The notes beneath the pieces are model-generated. The model was not told the origin of the DNA. It ran no database searches and worked only from the letters and a program-made list of their open reading frames with translations. Positions 1 through 6,904 of a DNA stretch of 8,249 nt are shown here, in pieces. Position numbers and translations under genes: made by a program. The first letter of the stretch is position 1, and every line of letters starts with the position of its first letter. Origin of the DNA: CAUZEO01 sp963578625 (lineage in GTDB: Bacteria > Verrucomicrobiota > Kiritimatiellia > SLOV01); NCBI GenBank assembly GCA_963578625.1, contig CAUZEO010000239.1:1-8249 (forward strand), written 5' to 3'.

Positions 1-1749
1 AGCGTCCCCTCCAAGAAGTCTGCCGCAGACACCTACCAGGTCTACGAACTTCGCAAGTTCATGCGGTCGAATTCGGGAACCTGCTTCAATCAAAAGCCCA
101 TCGTGGTTCGGGACCAGAAGGTCGCGGCGGGAGAAATCCTTGCCGACGGGCCCTCTACCTCCGCCGGAGAACTGTCCCTCGGCCGGAACGTGCTGGTGGC
201 CTTCATGCCCTGGTGTGGTTACAACTTTGAGGACGCGATCCTCATCAGCGAGCGGCTGGTGAAAGAGGACGTCTATACCAGCATCCACATCGAGGAATTC
301 GAATGCGGTGCCCGGGATACGAAGCTGGGCCCGGAAGAAATCACCCGTGACATTCCGAACGTCGGGGAAGAGGCGCTGAAGCATCTCTCCCACGACGGCG
401 TGATCCGGGTTGGTGCGGAAGTGAAACCGGGCGATATCCTCGTTGGCAAAATCACTCCGAAGAGCGAGACGGAACTGGCCCCGGAAGAACGGCTGCTCCG
501 CGCGATTTTCGGGGAGAAGGCGGCCGATGTGAGGGACACATCGCAACGGGTTCCCAGCGGAACCAGCGGAATCGTTATGGATGTGAAAGTGTCTGCCCGC
601 AAGGAAGTTACGCGGGCCCGCGTGGCGCCGGGAGGCCGGAAGAAACAGGTCAAGCAGATCCAGGAGGAGACCAAGGGCAAGCAAGACCAGTTGACCGAGG
701 ATCTGACTGAAGCATTGAGCAATATTCTTCTCGGCGAAAAAATTCCGCTCGATGTCGTGAATATCGAAACCGGGGAAATCATCATTCCGGCGAACCGGAA
801 GATCACCAAGACCCTGCTGCGGAAATTGGCGGCCAACTACGATCACATCGAAATCGATCCGAGCCCGATCCAGATAAAGATCCAGAGCATCCTGAGCGAG
901 TTCAACAGCAAGTTCGCGGATCTCGAGTCAGAGCACGAGCGCGCGCTGGACCGCCTGGAAAGTGGCGACGAAGTCGACCCCGGCATCATCAAGCAGGTCA
1001 AAGTCTACGTGGCCAGCAAGAAGAAACTCTCCGTGGGCGACAAGATGGCTGGCCGTCACGGAAACAAGGGTGTCATTGCCAAGGTCGTTCCCGAGGAAGA
1101 CATGCCGTTCCTGCAGGACGGAACGCCGGTGGAGATTGTGTTGAATCCCTTAGGTGTGCCGTCGCGAATGAACGTCGGACAAGTGCTCGAAACCCACTTG
1201 GGGATGGCTTGCCATCACCTCGGAATGCATGCCGCTACGCCGGTTTTCGACGGCATATCCGAAAAGGCAATTATGGACATGCTACAGGATGTCAAAGTGC
1301 TTACCGATCCGGAGGGAAAGAAGAAGCGCGTCGATGGGAAAACGGTTCTCTACGATGGGCGAACTGGCGAGAAATTCGACCAGGATGTTGTGGTTGGCTA
1401 CATCTACATGTTGAAGCTCCACCATCTGGTGAGCGACAAGATTCATGCCCGTGCCGTGGGGCCGTACTCGCTCGTCACTCAGCAACCGCTGGGCGGCAAG
1501 GCACAGTACGGAGGGCAGCGATTCGGGGAAATGGAAGTGTGGGCGCTTGAGGCGTACGGATGTGCGTTTGCCTTGCAGGAATTGCTGACGGTTAAGAGTG
1601 ACGATGTCCAGGGGCGAACGAGGATTTACGAATCCATCGTCAAGGGCGAGAACGTGCTGGAGGCAGGAATGCCGGAATCGTTCAACGTCCTGATGAAAGA
1701 GATGCAGAGCCTGGCGCTCGACATCCGCGTGAATCGTATCAAGGGATAA
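1..1749 (+). CDS. rpoB: DNA-directed RNA polymerase subunit beta, 3' part (5' end outside window)
   Basis: This is the C-terminal 582 residues of the beta subunit, half of the RNA polymerase catalytic centre. The frame is open from base 1 (SVPSKKSAADTYQVYELRKF precedes the first in-window ATG at 61), so the ATG at 61 is an internal Met, not the start. By alignment from memory the window begins near E. coli residue 737, so the rifampicin region lies upstream. Visible motifs are FMPWCGYNFEDAI (partial residues 69-60+20, acidic pair at 77-78), the flap region with GPEEITRDIPNVGEEAL, GDKMAGRHGNKGV with the two substrate-side lysines at 348 and 356 (E. coli K1065 and K1073), HHLVSDKIHARAVGPYSLVTQQPLGGKAQ, and the C-terminal GQRFGEMEVWALEAYG and MPESFNVLMKE clamp-anchor motifs. 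Residues about 196-323 are a charged, helical-looking insertion at the SI2 position. The long E. coli segment before ATPVFDG is absent. It ends with TAA, 38 nt before rpoC. Confidence 0.97.
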   Translation, partial: SVPSKKSAADTYQVYELRKFMRSNSGTCFNQKPIVVRDQKVAAGEILADGPSTSAGELSLGRNVLVAFMPWCGYNFEDAILISERLVKEDVYTSIHIEEFECGARDTKLGPEEITRDIPNVGEEALKHLSHDGVIRVGAEVKPGDILVGKITPKSETELAPEERLLRAIFGEKAADVRDTSQRVPSGTSGIVMDVKVSARKEVTRARVAPGGRKKQVKQIQEETKGKQDQLTEDLTEALSNILLGEKIPLDVVNIETGEIIIPANRKITKTLLRKLAANYDHIEIDPSPIQIKIQSILSEFNSKFADLESEHERALDRLESGDEVDPGIIKQVKVYVASKKKLSVGDKMAGRHGNKGVIAKVVPEEDMPFLQDGTPVEIVLNPLGVPSRMNVGQVLETHLGMACHHLGMHAATPVFDGISEKAIMDMLQDVKVLTDPEGKKKRVDGKTVLYDGRTGEKFDQDVVVGYIYMLKLHHLVSDKIHARAVGPYSLVTQQPLGGKAQYGGQRFGEMEVWALEAYGCAFALQELLTVKSDDVQGRTRIYESIVKGENVLEAGMPESFNVLMKEMQSLALDIRVNRIKG

Positions 1750-1774
1750 TTTTCGAGACTTTCGTGGTCTGATA

Positions 1775-1780
1775 GAGGAG
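1775..1780 (+). promoter_or_regulatory. Ribosome binding site of rpoC
   Basis: GAGGAG lies 7 nt before the rpoC ATG at 1788. It is the strongest Shine-Dalgarno match in the window and fixes that start. The rest of the 38-nt rpoB-rpoC gap holds only a weak 4-bp inverted repeat (AGAC 1756-1759 with GTCT 1767-1770) and no promoter or terminator that I can support. Confidence 0.85.
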
Positions 1781-1787
1781 ACACTGA

Positions 1788-4700
1788 ATGGATAAACAAC
1801 AAGCCGAGCAGATCCTTGCCGGAGGGACTCCACTAGGAACCGGTTTCGACTGGGCCAGCATTGCGCTTGCGTCCCCCGAGACCATTCGATCCTGGAGTTT
1901 CGGGGAAGTGAAGAACCCGGAGACGATTAACTACCGAACGTTCAAGCCCGAAAAGGGCGGTCTGTTCTGCGAGCGAATTTTCGGACCGACGAAGGACTGG
2001 GAATGTAGTTGTGGCAAATACAAGCGGATCAAGCACAAAGGCGTGATTTGCGATCGCTGCGGCGTCGAAGTGACGCTTTCCAGGGTTCGCCGCGACCGAA
2101 TGGGCCACATCGAGCTGTCGGTGCCCGTGTCGCACATCTGGTTTTTCAAATGTACGCCCAGCAGGATGGGGCTGGTCCTCGACATCACCGCGCGAAATCT
2201 CGAGCGGGTGCTGTACTACGAGGACTACGTCGTCGTTGACCCCGGCGACACGCCACTCCAGGAGCGCCAGTTGCTCAATGAAATGGAGTACCGCGAGGCC
2301 CAGGATAAGTACAAGGACGAGTTTGAAGCGAAGATGGGGGCCGAAGGGGTCCGGGAACTCATGCAGAAAATCGACCTGGATGAGACCATTGCGCAGCTCG
2401 ACGAGGAACTGGGCGCCACGCGGAGCAAGCAGACCCGCAAGAAGCTCAGCAAGCGGATCAAGGTTTTGGAGGGATTCCGGGGCAACGGCACACGCCCGGA
2501 GTGGATGATCCTCGAAATTCTTCCCGTCATCCCGCCGGACTTGCGGCCGCTGGTTCCGCTCGAGGGCGGACGCTTTGCTACATCTGACTTGAACGACCTT
2601 TATCGCCGGGTGATCAATCGGAACAACCGGTTGAAAAACCTGCTACTTCTCAAGACTCCGGATGTCATTATTCGCAATGAAAAGCGCATGCTTCAAGAGG
2701 CCGTGGATGCACTCTACGATAACGGACGTCACGGCCGCCCCGTGACGGGCGCTGGAAACCGCCCCCTCAAATCTCTCAGCGACATGTTGCGAGGCAAGCA
2801 GGGCCGGTTCCGTCAGAACCTTCTCGGAAAGCGGGTCGATTACTCCGGCCGCTCAGTCATTGTCATCGGGCCCGAGTTGCAGTTGCATCAGTGTGGCCTG
2901 CCGAAGAAGATGGCCCTTGTTCTGTTCGAACCATTCATTATTCGCCGACTCAAGGAACTCGGAATCGTGCATACGGTCCGGAGCGCGAAGAAAATGATCG
3001 AGCGAGAAGCCGACGAGGTCTGGGACATTCTCGAAGAGGTGACGCGTGGGCACACGGTGATGCTGAACCGCGCGCCGACCCTTCATCGGTTGAGCATCCA
3101 GTCTTTCGAGCCGGTTCTGATCGAAGGCGAGGCGATTCGCGTTCATCCCCTGGTCTGCACTGCCTACAACGCCGACTTCGACGGTGACCAGATGGCGGTG
3201 CACGTGCCGCTGTCCGTGGAAGCGCAATTGGAGTCGAGGTTGTTGATGCTGGCTCCCAACAACATCTTTTCGCCGTCCAGCGGACGGCCGGTGACCACGC
3301 CGACCCAGGACATCGCGCTGGGATGCTACTACATCACCAGTGATTCGCAGCGGGATCGGATCGAGCAGCGCAAGCCCAAGGCCGAAGGTGAAGTCGAGCA
3401 CTTGCCGATCATGGCGCACGCCGGCGAGGTGCACACCGCCTACGAAGAGAACGTGCTGAAAATCCACCACCGGATCCGATTGAAGAATCCGGACTACCAG
3501 CGGGACACCAAGTTTGGCGACAAGGCCGCCCGGGTGATCACTACGACCGTGGGGCGGGTGTTTTTTAATGAAATATGGCCCGAAGAACTCGGTTTTATTA
3601 ACGCGACGCTGGCCAAGAAACGACTCGAGCAATTGATCTGGGAGTGCTACCAGATTTCCGGGCAGGATGAGACGGTGAAGGTTCTCGATCGGCTGAAAGA
3701 GCTTGGATTCGAGCACGCGACGCTGGCCGGTATCTCCATCGGCATGGTGGACATGATCATTCCCGAGAAGAAGAACGAAATCATCGCCGAAGCGCGCAAC
3801 GATATCGGCGAAGTCGAGAAGCAGTACCGTAAGGGCGTGATTACCGATGGCGAGCGATACAACAAGATCATCGACCGCTGGACGCACGCCACCGAAGAAA
3901 CCTCCAGCGAGATGTACCGGGCTCTCGAATTCAACGGCGATCGGGAGGATATCAATCCGATTTTCATCATGGTGGACTCGGGTGCCCGGGGAAGCCGGCA
4001 GCAGATCCGGCAGCTCGCCGGCATGCGCGGCCTGATGGCGAAACCGTCCGGTGAAATTATCGAGCGGCCGATTCTCTCCAATTTCCGTGAGGGGCTCAGT
4101 GTGCTGGAGTACTTCATCAGCACGCACGGCGCCCGAAAAGGACTGGCAGATACCGCGCTGAAGACCGCGGATTCCGGGTACCTGACGAGGAAACTTGTCG
4201 ATGTGGCTCAGGACATGATCGTGGTGGAACAGGATTGCAACACGCTGAACGGAATCGAAGTTGCCGCCATCTACGAAGGGGACGAGGAGCTAGTTTCGCT
4301 CGCAACGCGTGTTCTGGGCCGGACAGCGCTCGACGATATTTCAGATCCGCGTACCCGCGATATCATCGTCGCCGCGGGCCAGGAAATCGATGAAGAGGCG
4401 GGCGAGATCTTGTCTCAGATTTCGATCGAGTCCGTGAGGATTCGCAGTGTGTTGACCTGCGAATCACGACACGGGACCTGCGCGCGGTGCTACGGGCGAA
4501 ACCTCGCCAACGGGCGGCCTATTGCGCTGGGTGAAGCGACCGGAATCATCGCCGCCCAATCGATTGGTGAACCCGGAACGCAGCTTACGATGCGCACGTT
4601 CCACATTGGCGGAACGGCGAGTTCGGTGTTTAAGCAGCCGCAGATCATTTCCAAAAATAACGGAATCGTCCGGTACCATGAGCTGCGCACAGTGAAAGCG

Positions 4701-5957
4701 CAGGACGGAAGCAATGTCGTGCTCAACAAAAACGGCGTCCTTTCGATTTATGACGACGAAGGCCGTGAGCTGGAGCGTCACACGCCGGTCATCGGGGCCG
4801 TGGTATCCGTCGAGGACGGCGGCCGGGTGAAGCGGGCCCAGAGCTTCGTGAAGTGGGATCCGTATAACGTCCCCATTCTCGCGGAAGGCGAAGGCTACAT
4901 CGAGTTCCATGATTTCATCGAAGGCGTCACCGTGAAGCGTGAAGTCGACGAGGCGACCGGGATGGAAGGCACCGTGGTGCTGGAACACAAGCAGGACCTG
5001 CATCCGCAGATCGTGGTGAGGGACAATGCAACCAAGGATGTGCTGAGCTACTACCCCATTCCGGCGGGAGCGCACGTGACGGTGAGTGAGAAGGATGAAA
5101 TCAACGCCGGCGCGATGATTGCGAAAACGCCGCGGAAAGTGGTTCGCACCAAGGACATTACCGGCGGTTTGCCGCGGGTAGCGGAGCTGTTCGAAGCGCG
5201 CCGCCCCAAGGACGCCGCGGAAATCGCGAAGATCGACGGGACGGTGGAATTCGCGGGAACCATGCGCGGGCGGCGCAAGCTGATCGTGCGCGACACGGTA
5301 ACCGGCGAGGAAGAAGAGCACCTGATTCCGATGGCGAAGCACGTTGTCGTGTACCAGAACGATATGGTCCGCAAAGGGCAGCAGCTTACCGAAGGCCCGG
5401 TCGTTCCCCAGGAAATTCTTGAAGTGTGTGGTCCGCAGGAGTTGCAGGAATATCTCGTGAACGAAGTGCAGGAGGTATACCGGTTGCAGGGTGTGGAAAT
5501 TAACGACAAGCACATCGAAATCATCGTACGCCAGATGCTCCGCAAGGTGCGGATCACGGATCCGGGCGACACCGACTTCCTCTGGGGGGAGCAGGTGGAG
5601 CGGCAGGGGTTCATCGACGTGAATCAGCAATCGATGCAGGAAGGCAAACGGCCGGCTGAGGCGTCCCCGGTGCTCCTCGGGATCACCAAGGCTTCGCTGG
5701 AGACGGAGAGTTTCATCTCGGCGGCGTCCTTCCAGGACACGACCCGGGTGCTCACGGACGCAGCTACCCTGGGACGCGTCGATTACCTGCGCGGATTCAA
5801 GGAAAACGTAATTATGGGTCACCTGATCCCGGCGGGAACCGGATTCCCGATGTACCGGAATTTGAAGTTGGTCCCGTTGGCGGAGCCGATACCGGTGGAA
5901 GAGGTTCTGGAAGCGGTTTTGGACCCGCAACCTCAGGAAACCACAAAACTACTGTAG
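1788..5957 (+). CDS. rpoC: DNA-directed RNA polymerase subunit beta' (complete, 1389 aa)
   Basis: Largest subunit of RNA polymerase. It supplies the catalytic Mg-binding loop and, with beta, carries out template-directed RNA synthesis. The length is close to E. coli beta' (1407). In order I see: an N-terminal zinc ribbon with C73, C75, C88 and C91 (WECSCGKYKRIKHKGVICDRC); the clamp and coiled-coil sigma-binding region with DLNDLYRRVINRNNRLKNLL; the RQNLLGKRVDYSGRSVIV switch/rudder segment; the catalytic NADFDGD at 461-467 with D463, D465 and D467; the SGARGSRQQIRQLAGMRGLM segment from about 731; the bridge helix around 772-809 (STHGARKGLADTALKTADSG); the second zinc site C817, C891, C898 and C901; the trigger loop with M935 and H939; an SI3 insertion at about 945-1119; then TKDITGGLPRVAELFEARRPK from 1121 and the C-terminal DEL/LRGFKENVIMGHLIPAGTG region. 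All key residues are present. A strong SD sets the start. The last ~25 residues are an acidic, Pro-rich tail with no family motif. Confidence 0.98.
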   Translation: MDKQQAEQILAGGTPLGTGFDWASIALASPETIRSWSFGEVKNPETINYRTFKPEKGGLFCERIFGPTKDWECSCGKYKRIKHKGVICDRCGVEVTLSRVRRDRMGHIELSVPVSHIWFFKCTPSRMGLVLDITARNLERVLYYEDYVVVDPGDTPLQERQLLNEMEYREAQDKYKDEFEAKMGAEGVRELMQKIDLDETIAQLDEELGATRSKQTRKKLSKRIKVLEGFRGNGTRPEWMILEILPVIPPDLRPLVPLEGGRFATSDLNDLYRRVINRNNRLKNLLLLKTPDVIIRNEKRMLQEAVDALYDNGRHGRPVTGAGNRPLKSLSDMLRGKQGRFRQNLLGKRVDYSGRSVIVIGPELQLHQCGLPKKMALVLFEPFIIRRLKELGIVHTVRSAKKMIEREADEVWDILEEVTRGHTVMLNRAPTLHRLSIQSFEPVLIEGEAIRVHPLVCTAYNADFDGDQMAVHVPLSVEAQLESRLLMLAPNNIFSPSSGRPVTTPTQDIALGCYYITSDSQRDRIEQRKPKAEGEVEHLPIMAHAGEVHTAYEENVLKIHHRIRLKNPDYQRDTKFGDKAARVITTTVGRVFFNEIWPEELGFINATLAKKRLEQLIWECYQISGQDETVKVLDRLKELGFEHATLAGISIGMVDMIIPEKKNEIIAEARNDIGEVEKQYRKGVITDGERYNKIIDRWTHATEETSSEMYRALEFNGDREDINPIFIMVDSGARGSRQQIRQLAGMRGLMAKPSGEIIERPILSNFREGLSVLEYFISTHGARKGLADTALKTADSGYLTRKLVDVAQDMIVVEQDCNTLNGIEVAAIYEGDEELVSLATRVLGRTALDDISDPRTRDIIVAAGQEIDEEAGEILSQISIESVRIRSVLTCESRHGTCARCYGRNLANGRPIALGEATGIIAAQSIGEPGTQLTMRTFHIGGTASSVFKQPQIISKNNGIVRYHELRTVKAQDGSNVVLNKNGVLSIYDDEGRELERHTPVIGAVVSVEDGGRVKRAQSFVKWDPYNVPILAEGEGYIEFHDFIEGVTVKREVDEATGMEGTVVLEHKQDLHPQIVVRDNATKDVLSYYPIPAGAHVTVSEKDEINAGAMIAKTPRKVVRTKDITGGLPRVAELFEARRPKDAAEIAKIDGTVEFAGTMRGRRKLIVRDTVTGEEEEHLIPMAKHVVVYQNDMVRKGQQLTEGPVVPQEILEVCGPQELQEYLVNEVQEVYRLQGVEINDKHIEIIVRQMLRKVRITDPGDTDFLWGEQVERQGFIDVNQQSMQEGKRPAEASPVLLGITKASLETESFISAASFQDTTRVLTDAATLGRVDYLRGFKENVIMGHLIPAGTGFPMYRNLKLVPLAEPIPVEEVLEAVLDPQPQETTKLL
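2727..2747 (+). repeat. Perfect 8-bp inverted repeat inside rpoC
   Basis: CGTCACGG at 2727-2734 and CCGTGACG at 2740-2747 are exact reverse complements around a 5-nt loop, a GC-rich hairpin in the rpoC mRNA. No T tract follows, so it is not an intrinsic terminator. It lies over codons for the strongly conserved GRHGRPVTG stretch of beta', so protein constraint plus chance codon choice could account for it. The repeat is certain; a function is not. Confidence 0.5.
5833..5849 (+). repeat. Perfect 6-bp inverted repeat near the rpoC 3' end
   Basis: CGGGAA at 5833-5838 pairs with TTCCCG at 5844-5849 across a 5-nt loop. It overlies the conserved IPAGTGFPM codons of rpoC, about 110 nt before the stop. 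No T run follows. A stem of this size is expected by chance in GC-rich coding sequence, so I attach no function. Confidence 0.25.
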
Positions 5958-5964
5958 GTGAATC

Positions 5965-5993
5965 TTGCACAGGGCGGGAGACTCTGGTAAGTT
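5965..5993 (+). promoter_or_regulatory. Weak candidate internal promoter ahead of rpsL
   Basis: The 74-nt rpoC-rpsL gap (5958-6031) is the longest non-coding stretch in the window. It contains TTGCAC (5965-5970), then a 17-nt spacer, then TAAGTT (5988-5993) preceded by an extended -10 style TGG. Each hexamer matches the sigma-70 consensus at only three of six positions, although the spacing is ideal. A start near 6000 would leave a leader of about 30 nt. The alternative, which I find at least as likely, is that rpsL is expressed only by read-through from rpoBC. Confidence 0.2.
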
Positions 5994-6016
5994 CCACGCT
6001 CTTTTTACTTCGTAAC

Positions 6017-6020
6017 AGGA
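6017..6020 (+). promoter_or_regulatory. Probable ribosome binding site of rpsL
   Basis: AGGA (within ACAGGAAAAA) ends 11 nt before the ATG at 6032. It is a short match at the long end of the usual spacing. The A-rich stretch between it and the ATG should be unstructured, which favours initiation. The start is supported mainly by the family N-terminus MPTxNQL. Confidence 0.55.
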
Positions 6021-6031
6021 AAAATCACAAA

Positions 6032-6409
6032 ATGCCGACAACCAACCAACTGGCGAGAAAAGGGCGGAGAAAGGCGCGGGCCAAGAGCAAAGCGCCGGCG
6101 CTGGCGGTATGCCCACAGCGACGGGGCGTATGCCTGCAGGTCAAGACGCAGACGCCCAAGAAGCCGAATTCCGCGCTCCGCAAAGTTGCCCGCGTGAGAC
6201 TGACGAATGGACAGGAAATCACCGCATATATCGGGGGTGAAGGCCACAATTTGCAAGAGCACAGCATGGTACTGGTGCGGGGCGGCCGAGTGAAAGATTT
6301 GCCTGGTGTCCGGTATCACGTCGTCCGGGGCGCCCTGGATTGTCTGGGCGTAGATGGCAGAAATCGCGGACGTTCGAAATACGGCACGAAGCGGCCGAAG
6401 AAAGGATAA
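6032..6409 (+). CDS. rpsL: 30S ribosomal protein S12 (125 aa)
   Basis: S12 sits at the decoding centre of the 30S subunit, contacting 16S rRNA and monitoring codon-anticodon pairing. The protein has the full family layout: a basic N-terminal tail MPTTNQLARKGRRKARAKSK, the CPQRRGVC segment (cysteines at 27 and 34), TPKKPNSALRKVARVRLTNG from residue 41, the AYIGGEGHNLQEHS core, GGRVKDLPGVRYHVVRGALD, and the C-terminal RSKYGTKRPKK. The length equals the usual ~124 residues. Lysines 43 and 88, where streptomycin-resistance substitutions typically fall, are unaltered. D89, the residue methylthiolated in E. coli S12, is also present. It is the first str gene after rpoC and ends 2 nt before rpsG, so translational coupling to rpsG is likely. 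Confidence 0.98.
   Translation: MPTTNQLARKGRRKARAKSKAPALAVCPQRRGVCLQVKTQTPKKPNSALRKVARVRLTNGQEITAYIGGEGHNLQEHSMVLVRGGRVKDLPGVRYHVVRGALDCLGVDGRNRGRSKYGTKRPKKG
6402..6406 (+). promoter_or_regulatory. Ribosome binding site of rpsG, inside the rpsL 3' end
   Basis: AAGGA overlaps the final Lys-Gly codons of rpsL, with 5 nt to the ATG at 6412. This site decides the rpsG start. The same frame stays open upstream to an ATG at 6340, but that codon lies deep within rpsL and would add 24 residues unlike any S7 N-terminus. Confidence 0.75.
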
Positions 6410-6411
6410 TC

Positions 6412-6885
6412 ATGGCACGGCGGCACAGGGCAGAACGTCGGCCGGTCATTAACGACGCGGTGTACGACAGTGAAATATTGACGCGCCTGGTCAACGTGAT
6501 CATGGAGCGCGGCAAAAAGGCGACATCGCAGCGAATCGTTTATGACGCGCTGGACAGTATTCGAGAGAAAGAAGAAACGGACGATCCTCTTGAAGTTTTA
6601 ACGAAGGCGATCGACAACGTGAAGCCGCGGCTTGAAGTCAAGTCGCGACGCGTTGGTGGTGCGACCTACCAGGTACCCATGGAAGTTAGCGGCGCAAGGC
6701 AGCTTTCACTGGCACTTCGGTGGATCGTGGGACATGCACGCGGCAGAAAAGGAATGCCGATGAATCGTGCGCTTGCGGCGGAGTTGCTTGACGCGTACCG
6801 GGAAACCGGTTCGTCGGTCAAAAAGCGTGACGAAACCCACAAAATGGCGCAAGCCAACCGCGCCTTCGCACACTATCGCTGGTAA
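6412..6885 (+). CDS. rpsG: 30S ribosomal protein S7 (157 aa)
   Basis: S7 is a primary 16S rRNA-binding protein that nucleates assembly of the 30S head and lines the E site. The start chosen at 6412 gives MARRHRAERRPV, matching the usual M-x-R-R-basic beginning, and a length of 157 against the family's ~156. Recognisable segments are LVNVIMERGKKATSQRIVYDAL (helix 1 and following), NVKPRLEVKSRRVGGATYQVPMEV (the beta-hairpin arm that contacts rRNA), ALRWIVGHARGRKG, and the highly conserved C-terminus VKKRDETHKMAQANRAFAHYRW. It is separated from rpsL by 2 nt and from fusA by 19 nt, the standard str order. The nearly absent rpsL-rpsG spacer leaves no room for the E. coli-type intercistronic S7 operator, so any autoregulation must use another site. 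Confidence 0.97.
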   Translation: MARRHRAERRPVINDAVYDSEILTRLVNVIMERGKKATSQRIVYDALDSIREKEETDDPLEVLTKAIDNVKPRLEVKSRRVGGATYQVPMEVSGARQLSLALRWIVGHARGRKGMPMNRALAAELLDAYRETGSSVKKRDETHKMAQANRAFAHYRW

Positions 6886-6894
6886 AACGTGATT

Positions 6895-6898
6895 GGGA
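6895..6898 (+). promoter_or_regulatory. Probable ribosome binding site of fusA
   Basis: GGGA (in TTGGGATC) lies 6 nt before the ATG at 6905, within the 19-nt rpsG-fusA gap. The match is modest but well spaced. An in-frame TGA at 6902-6904 directly before the ATG excludes any earlier start. The only near alternative is GTG at 6914, which has no comparable site. Confidence 0.5.
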
Positions 6899-6904
6899 TC
6901 CTGA

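Noticed and set aside
3561..3566. Run of six T residues in rpoC as a slippage or frameshift site
   Set aside because: It reads in frame as Phe-Phe in a conserved GRVFFNE context, the frame stays open on both sides, and the codon phase does not match a -1 slippery heptamer.
2853..4127. Long open frame on the - strand (about 424 codons) opposite rpoC
   Set aside because: Its codons lie exactly opposite the rpoC codons, so only sense TTA, CTA or TCA would create stops. rpoC rarely uses these, which keeps the antisense frame open. The product is His/Leu/Arg-rich with no recognisable family.
4464..5930. Long open frame on the - strand (about 488 codons) opposite the 3' half of rpoC
   Set aside because: Same codon-on-codon alignment with rpoC. 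It ends at the first sense TCA codon (4464-4466), as expected for a shadow. No RBS context or family signature.
5978..6006. Possible intrinsic terminator between rpoC and rpsL
   Set aside because: TGG (5985-5987) with CCA (5994-5996) plus GAG with CTC (5999-6001) precede five T residues, but the stem is two 3-bp pieces split by an internal loop. That is too weak to call, and a terminator here would cut off the str genes.
6340..6411. Upstream in-frame ATG that would lengthen rpsG by 24 residues
   Set aside because: It lies inside rpsL, has no SD, and the added residues do not resemble S7. The ATG at 6412 with AAGGA upstream gives the family N-terminus and length.
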